Assembly: GCA_028693885.1 (NCBI GenBank)
Contig: JAQUUM010000071.1
Coordinates: forward strand, 1 to 6,575
DNA from: Bacilli bacterium
GTDB lineage: Bacteria > Bacillota_I > Bacilli_A > ML615J-28 > CAG-698
DNA: 6,575 nucleotides
Direction: 5' to 3'
Shown: positions 1 through 4,392 of the stretch, in pieces
Layout of the letters: each line of letters opens with the position of its first letter
Numbering within the stretch: position 1 is the stretch's first letter
Position numbers and translations under genes: made by a program
The notes under the pieces: model-generated
What the model was told of the DNA's origin: nothing
What the model saw: only the letters and a program-made list of their open reading frames with translations
Databases searched by the model: none

Positions 1-235
1 TGATTGTAGTTAGTAATTCTTCATAGTCAGTAATAAATGTATCATCTGTTTTTGTAAAAGTTATATGTGAAGAAGAGCCAATTGTTGAGTCAACTAAACT
101 GTCTTGCAAACCGCTTATTAAAGAACCAATGAATACTTGAACACTAACACCAACTGCAATACCTAAAATGATGATTAATGTTTGGCGCTTGGCTGATTTT
201 AAAAAGCGCCAAGCGATACTTAAAGCTAGCTTCAT
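1..235 (-). CDS. ABC transporter permease, FtsX/MacB/LolC-like (N-terminal part, runs off window)
   Basis: Partial gene: its first 78 codons are visible and it continues beyond position 1. The start is ATG at 235-233, overlapping the upstream gene's TGA in an ATGA, with a Shine-Dalgarno-like AAGGTGG (complement of 240-246) inside that gene's end. The product begins with a short basic amphipathic stretch (residues about 1-18, with W9, R10, K13, K16 and R17), then one hydrophobic membrane segment (about 19-38, LIIILGIAVGVSVQVF), then an extracytoplasmic start including SGLQDSLVDSTIGSSSHI. That order is typical of MacB/LolC/LolE/FtsX-type permeases, whose first helix is followed by a large periplasmic or extracellular domain. 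Family assignment rests only on this N-terminal pattern, so the substrate (lipoprotein, peptide, antibiotic or other) is unknown. The overlap implies co-transcription and translational coupling with the cobalamin-binding gene. Confidence 0.72.
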   Translation of the reverse strand, partial: MKLALSIAWRFLKSAKRQTLIIILGIAVGVSVQVFIGSLISGLQDSLVDSTIGSSSHITFTKTDDTFITDYEELLTTI

Positions 236-879
236 TTGGCCACCTTCTTTCCAAAATCAATAATTTCATTAGCATTATATAAGATATAATCATGTTTGAT
301 TGAGTCTAAAGCATTTTGATTATGAAATGCTTGACCGCCAAGAATAATAGAAACTTTAGGAAAAGTTTCTTTTAGTTCATCTGTAATCTTTTTAGTGATT
401 ACTAGGTTATAGTGATTAGTTACACTAATTCCTACAAAATCTGGGTTAAGAGATCTAACAGCTGAAATAATATCATCCTTAGGAGTGTTAGCTCCAATAT
501 ATTGAGCTTCAAATCCTGCTAATAAAAAGTAGTTAGTACTAATGATTGCTCCGATTTCGTGATATTCATCAGTTGGAGTGAAAAGTAAAACTTTTTTATT
601 AACTGGAGAAATTGTCTTTCTCCTTTGAATAATATAAGGATAAGTGCATTCAAGAATAGTCCTTATAATCGAAGTTCTTGTATGTTCTTTCCAAATGCAA
701 ATTTCTTTGTCTTTTAAATTACAACCAAAATTAGTTAAAGAAGGTGCTAGTATTTCGTCGTATAATTCTTCAAGAGTAATCTTTTTTTCATCTAAAAGAT
801 TTAAAACATAATTAAGACTTTGATCTTTGTTTTCAGATTCTAAAATTTCAATAAATACATCATAATACTTTGTGTTCAT
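232..879 (-). CDS. Cobalamin (B12)-binding domain protein, CarH/MerR-type corrinoid module without a DNA-binding domain
   Basis: A 215-residue cytoplasmic protein starting at ATG 879, preceded by AAAGGAG seven bases upstream. Residues about 1-90 form a helical cap like the B12-binding_2 domain, and residues about 95-215 a Rossmann-like B12-binding domain. The cobalamin signature is complete: E105-x-H107-x-x-G110, 41 residues, S152-x-T154, 26 residues, G181-G182. His107 would be the lower axial cobalt ligand. Glu rather than Asp in the first position is the form I associate with CarA/CarH/LitR photoreceptors, whereas methyltransferase corrinoid proteins usually have DxHxxG. The cap retains E65-H66 of the CarH-type W-x9-EH motif, but the Trp position holds Leu55. 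There is no MerR helix-turn-helix, so it cannot act as CarH does unless a partner supplies DNA binding. A methyltransferase corrinoid protein (MtbC-like) is the alternative, but no methyltransferase gene is visible. It is the first gene of an operon with an ABC permease. Confidence 0.85.
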   Translation of the reverse strand: MNTKYYDVFIEILESENKDQSLNYVLNLLDEKKITLEELYDEILAPSLTNFGCNLKDKEICIWKEHTRTSIIRTILECTYPYIIQRRKTISPVNKKVLLFTPTDEYHEIGAIISTNYFLLAGFEAQYIGANTPKDDIISAVRSLNPDFVGISVTNHYNLVITKKITDELKETFPKVSIILGGQAFHNQNALDSIKHDYILYNANEIIDFGKKVAK

Positions 880-907
880 AGATTTCTCCTTTCTTTCATT
901 AAATAGT

Positions 908-913
908 ATTATA
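908..913 (-). promoter_or_regulatory. Putative -10 box for the cobalamin-binding/permease operon
   Basis: The minus strand reads TATAAT here, about 30 bases before the start codon, at a sensible distance for a short leader carrying the AAAGGAG site. No good -35 hexamer lies 16-18 bases further upstream (TTACAT is the best, and poor). The promoter call is therefore tentative. Confidence 0.4.
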
Positions 914-968
914 TATTAAAAGCAAAAAAGATGTAAGTAAATTGATTTTTTTTGTATTGCATATTAAA

Positions 969-974
969 TATAAT
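969..974 (+). promoter_or_regulatory. -10 box of the thiT/riboswitch transcript
   Basis: A perfect TATAAT lies about 20 bases ahead of the riboswitch P1 stem, so transcription should begin near 981. The region at the ideal -35 distance is only a T-run (946-951). TTGATT at 942-947 gives a 21-base spacer. The promoter probably relies mainly on its -10 box. Confidence 0.55.
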
Positions 975-995
975 AATGGTAGAATTAATTTGTTC

Positions 996-1085
996 AATTA
1001 ATAGGGGAGCTCATTAGGGCTGAGAGGTTACAAAGTAACGACCCTTTAACCTGATCTAGGTAATGCTAGCGTAGGAAAGATAATT
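996..1085 (+). ncRNA. TPP riboswitch (THI element)
   Basis: Contains the conserved blocks of the thiamine-pyrophosphate aptamer in order: GGGGAGC (1004-1010), GGGCTGAGAGG (1018-1027) with the invariant CUGAGA, ACCCTTTAACCTGAT (1041-1055), then CTAGGTAATGCTAGCGTAGGA (1056-1076). P1 is closed by AATTA at 996-1000 pairing with TAATT at 1081-1085. TPP binding in this class represses downstream expression. Here a terminator follows at once, then thiT, so the expected behaviour is premature termination when TPP is plentiful. Confidence 0.96.
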
Positions 1086-1097
1086 CTTTTTTCTTTC

Positions 1098-1127
1098 ATT
1101 CTTTGGCATTCAAAGAATTTTTTTGTT
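1098..1127 (+). terminator. Riboswitch-controlled intrinsic terminator upstream of thiT
   Basis: A perfect 8-bp stem, ATTCTTTG (1098-1105) with CAAAGAAT (1111-1118), has a five-base loop and runs into an almost uninterrupted T tract to about 1130. It sits between the aptamer and the thiT ribosome-binding site, as expected for a transcription-attenuating expression platform. AAAGA at 1076-1080 in the aptamer's 3' strand can pair with TCTTT at 1100-1104 in the terminator's left arm and is one possible antiterminator. I did not resolve the full alternative fold. Confidence 0.85.
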
Positions 1128-1143
1128 TTTAAGGAGGAAAAAC

Positions 1144-1767
1144 ATGAACAAACAGATTAGATTTATGGTAGATGTAGCGATTTTTGCAGGGCTAGGATTA
1201 GTCCTTGATTTATTTGCAGAAATGTATTCTGCAAGTCTTTTTCCAAATGGTGGTTCAATCGGTTTTGCTATGGCTTGTATTTTTATAATAGCTTTTAAGT
1301 ATGGAATAAAAGGTGGTTTATTGTGTGGCTTTTTAATTGGAATTATTCAAACATTGATTGCCAATAAAACAGCAGGCTTTAATGCTATAACTGTTTTTGT
1401 TCAAATTGCGATGGATTATTGGTTAGCATATACGGTTGTTGGTTTTGCTGGCATGTTTTCAAGTAAATTTATTAATAGTCAAACTAATAAAGAAAAAAAT
1501 AAATATTTAATTTTAGGAATTAGTTTAGGAGTGTTAGCTAGACTTTTAGTAGCAGGAGCAGCTGGTTGGATTTTTTGGGTTCAATATTTCCCACAAGAGT
1601 TTTTAGATCAAGGAACTATAGGTATTATAATTTATACTTTTGGGTACAATGCTCTTTATTTAATTCCTTCAGGAATTTTATGTGCAATAGTATTAATTGC
1701 AGTTAATGTTAAAATCCCCAAAATATTAGCAGAAGAAGAATGTGAAAAAAATATAGATATTAAGTAA
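1144..1767 (+). CDS. thiT: Thiamine transporter, substrate-binding S component of an ECF transporter
   Basis: A 207-residue integral membrane protein with about six hydrophobic segments. It is the thiamine-capturing subunit that works with the shared EcfT/EcfA/EcfA' energising module (not in this window). Family features are GGSIGFAMACIF (36-47), the Y-G-I-K-G-G turn (53-58), D91-Y92 where Lactococcus ThiT has Glu84-Tyr85 in its thiamine site, the G-W-I-F-W motif (141-145), and Y164 with N169-x-x-Y-x-I-P-S (169-176), which matches the Tyr146/Asn151 ligand pair and spacing. These homologous positions are from memory. The TPP riboswitch independently supports thiamine as substrate. ATG 1144 is the start because AAGGAGG (1131-1137) sits six bases upstream. 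The in-frame TTG at 1123 lies in the terminator's T tract and is rejected. The basic/acidic C-terminal tail, from about residue 187, is duplicated downstream of the ATPase gene. Confidence 0.95.
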   Translation: MNKQIRFMVDVAIFAGLGLVLDLFAEMYSASLFPNGGSIGFAMACIFIIAFKYGIKGGLLCGFLIGIIQTLIANKTAGFNAITVFVQIAMDYWLAYTVVGFAGMFSSKFINSQTNKEKNKYLILGISLGVLARLLVAGAAGWIFWVQYFPQEFLDQGTIGIIIYTFGYNALYLIPSGILCAIVLIAVNVKIPKILAEEECEKNIDIK

Positions 1768-1770
1768 AAA
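1702..1770 (+). repeat. Direct repeat, copy A: 3' end of thiT
   Basis: This 69-bp segment (last 21 codons of thiT, stop codon and three bases) matches 3351-3418 with five substitutions and one missing A in a poly-A run. The two copies flank the non-coding stretch and the AAA ATPase gene. Confidence 0.92.
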
Positions 1771-2058
1771 ACAGCTTTATTAATTTTATGTGAAACAAAA
1801 ATAAAAAAAGTTAAAATATTAGGAATAAATATTAAAATATTTAATAAACAATAGGATAACTTAACTTAAATCCATACTTCTAAAACCTAGATAGATATAT
1901 TGCTATAAATGAAACACAAATATATTATTGCAGATTTGGTTTGGTAAAAAGTTCTAACAATAGTCATCTATAAAACATTGTATAAAGGCAAAAAAAATAA
2001 AAAAACGTAATAATACTTTACAAAAGGCAAAAAAAGTAGTAATCTATTAGTAGGTGAG

Positions 2059-2094
2059 GTGATACAACCAATCAAATTAGAAGAAGGGAGTTAA
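2059..2094 (+). CDS. Possible 11-residue leader peptide ahead of the ATPase gene
   Basis: GTG at 2059 opens a short frame ending at TAA 2092-2094 and encoding MIQPIKLEEGS. A stronger purine-rich site, AAGGGAG (2084-2090), lies inside its end and could serve the next gene. The GTG itself sits in GAGGTGAT, which resembles a Shine-Dalgarno sequence more than a start. The frame may be chance. It is listed because its stop codon overlaps the left arm of the hairpin that precedes the ATPase start, so its translation would open that hairpin. Confidence 0.2.
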   Translation: MIQPIKLEEGS

Positions 2095-2126
2095 TCAATA
2101 AGATATAAATCTATCTTAATTGATTA
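2092..2126 (+). promoter_or_regulatory. Strong hairpin between Shine-Dalgarno site and ATPase start codon
   Basis: TAATCAATAAGATA (2092-2105) pairs with TATCTTAATTGATTA (2112-2126) over 14 bp with one bulged T and a six-base loop. There is no T tract after it, so it is not a terminator. AAGGGAG (2084-2090) lies directly before it, and the candidate starts GTG 2130 and ATG 2139 directly after. No other Shine-Dalgarno lies near either start. Folding would bring the site to within 4 bases of GTG or 13 of ATG. It may also be an operator-type inverted repeat. Confidence 0.6.
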
Positions 2127-2138
2127 TACGTGTTAAAT

Positions 2139-3311
2139 ATGAAAATAAGAAGTCATTATCTAAATCAAATGATTCAATATTTAGATACTGAATTTGTCAA
2201 ATTAGTTACCGGTGTTAGAAGGTCAGGCAAATCGTTTTTACTTAAAATGCTAGAGAACCATCTTGTTCAACAAAACAAGAATACAATGTACTTGAATTTT
2301 GAACATCCAGACACATTTAATTTGCAAACAGTTGACAAACTATATGAATACATCAAATCAAATATTAAAACAAATGAAAAAGTATATTTTTTATTTGATG
2401 AAATTGCTGAAGTATCGAATTGGCAAAAGTTAATCAACGGACTAAGAGTAGCTTTCAATTGTGATATATACATAACTGGATCGAATGCTAACATGTTGTC
2501 TGGAGAACTTGCAACTTACTTATCGGGTAGATATGTTGAGATTAAAATATATCCTTTATCATTAATGGAAATCATGAATTTTTCAGAAGAAGATAGTATT
2601 GATGAGTATCTTCAAAAATATATTAAATATGGAGGTTTTCCTTCTGTAGTTTTAACTGAAGATGAACAAATGAAAATTGATATATTAAAAGGTATTTATA
2701 ATAGTATTTTACTTAAAGATGTATCTTTAAGAGGTAATATTACACAAATTGATATACTTATGAAATTATCTTTGTATCTGCTAGATAATATTGGAAAATC
2801 GGTTTCAAGTCCAAAAATATCAAACTATTTTAAATCAATGAATCAAGTTGTCAAACCTGAAACAATTAATAAATACTTACAATTACTGGAAAATGCATTC
2901 ATTTTTTATAAAGCAACTAGATATGACATTAGAGGTAAAGAACATTTGAAAACATTAGGTAAGTATTATGTTGTAGATCTAGGACTGAAAAACATTATGT
3001 TAGGGAGAATGAATAGCAATTTAGGTTCAATGATAGAAAACATTGTCTATTTGAAACTAATTAAAGATGGCTGGAATGTATTTGTAGGCAAGTATGATGA
3101 CTTAGAAATAGATTTTGTTTGTTTTAAAGACGACCGTATTCAATATGTTCAGGTGACTTTAAGCATACCAGAAAGCAGCACAAGAGAAACAGATAATCTA
3201 CTTATTGTAAGAGATAATTATGAAAGAATAGTGGTTACATATGATTATAAAGATGTGGGAGTAATTGATGGTGTTAAAATCATTCATCTAACTACATTTT
3301 TAGAAAACTAA
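2139..3311 (+). CDS. AAA ATPase, AAA_14 domain with C-terminal DUF4143
   Basis: A P-loop ATPase of 390 residues from ATG 2139, or 393 from GTG 2130 (residue numbers here count from the GTG). Walker A is G28-VRRS-G33-K34-S35. Walker B is VYFLFD90-E91. T116-G-S-N119 fits the sensor strand, and R134 in SGRYVE is a candidate arginine finger. Residues 185-290 include a probable winged-helix-like linker. The DUF4143 part carries E303 (GSMIEN), E326-I-D328-F and Q341-V-T, a PD-(D/E)xK nuclease-like pattern in which the usual Lys is replaced by Thr. Length matches the family (about 380-420). These proteins are common in variable genomic regions and in multiple copies. Their physiological role is not established, so no pathway is assigned. 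ATG 2139 is preferred because family members usually begin just before the R-x-x-Y-L motif. The gene lies between two copies of the thiT 3' end and has no recognisable terminator. Confidence 0.88.
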   Translation: MKIRSHYLNQMIQYLDTEFVKLVTGVRRSGKSFLLKMLENHLVQQNKNTMYLNFEHPDTFNLQTVDKLYEYIKSNIKTNEKVYFLFDEIAEVSNWQKLINGLRVAFNCDIYITGSNANMLSGELATYLSGRYVEIKIYPLSLMEIMNFSEEDSIDEYLQKYIKYGGFPSVVLTEDEQMKIDILKGIYNSILLKDVSLRGNITQIDILMKLSLYLLDNIGKSVSSPKISNYFKSMNQVVKPETINKYLQLLENAFIFYKATRYDIRGKEHLKTLGKYYVVDLGLKNIMLGRMNSNLGSMIENIVYLKLIKDGWNVFVGKYDDLEIDFVCFKDDRIQYVQVTLSIPESSTRETDNLLIVRDNYERIVVTYDYKDVGVIDGVKIIHLTTFLEN

Positions 3312-3350
3312 GCACCAATAGATTAGCAGCATAAATGTGGCTATATACAT

Positions 3351-3418
3351 GTTAATGTTAAGATACCTAAAATATTAGTAGAAGAAGAATGTGAAAAAAT
3401 ATAGATGTTAAGTAAAAA
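3351..3418 (+). pseudogene. Remnant of a second thiT copy (3' end), direct repeat copy B
   Basis: Aligns to the thiT end at 1702-1770 with five substitutions and one missing base (six rather than seven A at 3394-3399). Three of the five substitutions leave the encoded residue unchanged (AAA/AAG, ATC/ATA, CCC/CCT). One gives Ala to Val. The last, Ile to Val, lies beyond the frameshift. In the thiT frame it reads VNVKIPKILVEEECEKI and then meets TAG because of the missing A. Matching may extend weakly upstream to TGT at 3336, with about two codons lost. It is non-functional, and its end is three bases short of the rpsP -35 box. Confidence 0.88.
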
Positions 3419-3421
3419 GAC

Positions 3422-3450
3422 TTGACAAACAGAATTAATAAATATATAAT
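3422..3450 (+). promoter_or_regulatory. Consensus sigma-A promoter of rpsP-khpA
   Basis: TTGACA (3422-3427), an exact 17-base spacer and TATAAT (3445-3450) form a perfect housekeeping promoter. Transcription should begin near 3457, giving a leader of about 28 bases. It begins three bases after the thiT remnant. Confidence 0.92.
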
Positions 3451-3484
3451 ACATCTTGTTAATATAAACAGGAGGAAAAAAATT

Positions 3485-3757
3485 ATGGCAGTTAAAATTA
3501 GATTACAAAGATATGGTGCTAAAAAAAGACCTTACTACAGAGTAGTAGCAACTGATTCTACTAGTCCTCGTGATGGTCGTTTTATTGAAATCATCGGTAC
3601 TTATCATCCAATCGAAAAAGAAAATGTTTTAAAAATTGATGAAGAAAAAGCAATGAAGTGGCTTAATAATGGTGCACAACCAACTGACACTGCAAAGTCT
3701 CTTTTATCTAAAGTTGGCATTATTGAAAAATTTGCAAAGCAAAAGTTAGGTAAATAA
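3485..3757 (+). CDS. rpsP: 30S ribosomal protein S16
   Basis: A 90-residue small-subunit ribosomal protein that binds 16S rRNA and helps assemble the 5' domain of the 30S particle. The N-terminus [21 protein letters not shown] is nearly invariant in S16. [12 protein letters not shown] at about 24-35, then GTYHP and the [11 protein letters not shown] segment (60-70), are also typical, and the length is normal. ATG 3485 is chosen because AGGAGG (3470-3475) lies nine bases upstream. A longer frame from TTG 3422 would begin inside the promoter. khpA follows after five bases, the usual Firmicute/Mollicute order. Confidence 0.98.
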   Translation: MAVKIRLQRYGAKKRPYYRVVATDSTSPRDGRFIEIIGTYHPIEKENVLKIDEEKAMKWLNNGAQPTDTAKSLLSKVGIIEKFAKQKLGK

Positions 3758-3762
3758 CATTT

Positions 3763-4005
3763 ATGAATTATGATAAATATTTACTTGACCTAGTAAAGCC
3801 GCTAGTTTTACATCCTGAGGATGTAAAGACGACTATTCTAGCAGAAGAGGATGATACTATCACTGTTCAAATCATGGTTAATGCTGATGATTTAGGCCGT
3901 GTTATTGGCAAAAAAGGGCGCGTTGCGAATGCAATTAGAACTATTGCATATTCAACAGCTGCAAGAAACAATAAAAGAATTGAAATATTAATAGATTCAT
4001 TTTAA
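3763..4005 (+). CDS. khpA: KH-domain RNA-binding protein KhpA (YlqC family)
   Basis: An 80-residue cytoplasmic single-KH-domain protein. The RNA-gripping loop is G48-K-K-G51, within RVIGKKGRVANAIRTI (45-60), and the flanking beta strands (TITVQIMV and RIEILID) are typical. KhpA homologues form homodimers or heterodimers with KhpB (EloR/Jag), bind many RNAs and influence cell division and elongation in streptococci. The start at 3763 follows the rpsP stop by five bases and has no strong Shine-Dalgarno, so translation is probably coupled to rpsP. In many Firmicutes ylqD, rimM, trmD and rplS follow. Here a terminator closes the operon at once. Confidence 0.95.
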   Translation: MNYDKYLLDLVKPLVLHPEDVKTTILAEEDDTITVQIMVNADDLGRVIGKKGRVANAIRTIAYSTAARNNKRIEILIDSF

Positions 4006-4029
4006 GAAGATAGCAATATCTTCTTTTTT
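4004..4029 (+). terminator. Intrinsic terminator of rpsP-khpA, overlapping the stop codon
   Basis: AAGAAGATA (4004-4012) pairs perfectly with TATCTTCTT (4017-4025) around a GCAA (GNRA-type) tetraloop, and a T run continues to 4029. The first two stem bases are the last two of the khpA TAA, so a ribosome finishing khpA would sit on the left arm. Confidence 0.88.
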
Positions 4030-4163
4030 ATATAATTTATAAAATTATATCATTAAATATTAAAAGAAAATCTGCTATTTATATGTATAATTATAATAGA
4101 AAAGATTTAAATTATAATCATATTTTTAGAGTTTTTTATTAATTAAAAACTAAAAATTAAAAT
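4030..4163. other. AT-rich spacer with dyads upstream of the surface-protein promoter
   Basis: No gene was found. ATAATTT-ATA-AAATTAT (4032-4048) is a weak palindrome. A longer imperfect dyad spans 4123-4156: TTTTT and AGTTTTT on the left (AG bulge between them), AAAAACT and AAAAA on the right, with an eight-base loop. The A/T tracts immediately upstream of the next -35 box could act as an UP element, or the dyad as an operator. Both ideas are inference. Confidence 0.45.
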
Positions 4164-4192
4164 TTGACACCAAATATACTATATGATAAAAT
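4164..4192 (+). promoter_or_regulatory. Strong promoter of the exported-protein gene
   Basis: TTGACA (4164-4169), a 17-base spacer and TAAAAT (4187-4192), with TG at 4184-4185 giving an extended -10. Transcription is expected near 4199, leaving a leader of about 190 bases before the start codon at 4393. Confidence 0.85.
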
Positions 4193-4220
4193 GAATATGT
4201 TTTTCAAAATCAAAATAAAA

Positions 4221-4227
4221 GGGGGGG
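4221..4227 (+). repeat. Seven-G homopolymer tract in the leader
   Basis: Seven consecutive G in otherwise very AT-rich DNA. It lies downstream of the expected transcription start and six bases before ATG 4234, which opens a 21-codon frame. A G run can act as a Shine-Dalgarno and is prone to slippage. Confidence 0.8.
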
Positions 4228-4233
4228 CAAAAA

Positions 4234-4299
4234 ATGATTTTAAGGAATTATGTTTTTTGTGCAAGGCAAATCTTTGGTTTGATGTTGCACTTATTATAA
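4234..4299 (+). CDS. Possible 21-residue leader peptide (uORF)
   Basis: ATG 4234 to TAA 4297-4299 encodes MILRNYVFCARQIFGLMLHLL, a mostly hydrophobic peptide. The purine run GGGGGGG sits six bases upstream, good spacing for a ribosome-binding site. The frame covers the whole leader hairpin. It has no recognised homologue and could be chance. A second short frame (ATG 4250, 10 codons, behind AAGGA) overlaps it. Confidence 0.25.
   Translation: MILRNYVFCARQIFGLMLHLL
4259..4290 (+). promoter_or_regulatory. Two-part hairpin in the leader RNA of the exported-protein gene
   Basis: GTGCAA (4259-4264) pairs with TTGCAC (4285-4290). After a small asymmetric internal loop, CAAA (4267-4270) pairs with TTTG (4278-4281), leaving a seven-base apical loop. 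No T tract follows, so it is not an intrinsic terminator. It lies about 100 bases before the gene's Shine-Dalgarno. It matches no riboswitch class I know. A regulatory or mRNA-stabilising role is inference. Confidence 0.5.
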
Positions 4300-4392
4300 T
4301 TATATTTTCACTAATTGATAATTTTCATAGCATTGAATTAAATTATGAAGATTTAGTCTTTAATTATAAAAAATGGAATAGGAGGAAATATA

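Larger units (their letters stand above)
1768..2129. other. AT-rich non-coding stretch between thiT and the ATPase gene
   Basis: No ORF of useful length is present on either strand. Contents seen: overlapping weak AT-only dyads around 1814-1848 (for example AAATATT-AA-AATATTT) with no clear terminator T tract; a 12-codon ORF from ATG 1909 that ends at TAA and has no ribosome-binding site; the 13-base direct repeat AAAGGCAAAAAAA at 1984-1996 and 2024-2036, 40 bases apart; and the structured initiation region described separately. No convincing -35/-10 pair was found for the ATPase gene. It may be decayed DNA brought in together with that gene. Confidence 0.6.

Noticed and set aside
1123..1143. 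Upstream TTG start for thiT
   Set aside because: It lies in the terminator T tract ahead of the AAGGAGG site. ATG 1144 has ideal spacing and gives the normal ThiT N-terminus.
1909..1947. 12-codon frame MKHKYIIADLVW as a decayed gene start
   Set aside because: It has no Shine-Dalgarno and no recognisable continuation in any frame, and it is too short to identify.
2267..2494. 75-residue frame on the minus strand
   Set aside because: It lies wholly inside the ATPase gene, opposite the Walker A to Walker B region, has no ribosome-binding site and gives a low-complexity product. It is a shadow of the real gene.
3324..3345. Terminator after the ATPase gene (TAGC...GCTA dyad)
   Set aside because: Only four pairs plus a broken inner stem, and no T tract follows. 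I cannot support termination here.
3422..3484. Upstream TTG start for rpsP
   Set aside because: The TTG is the first part of the TTGACA -35 box. S16 proteins begin MAVKIRL, exactly at ATG 3485.
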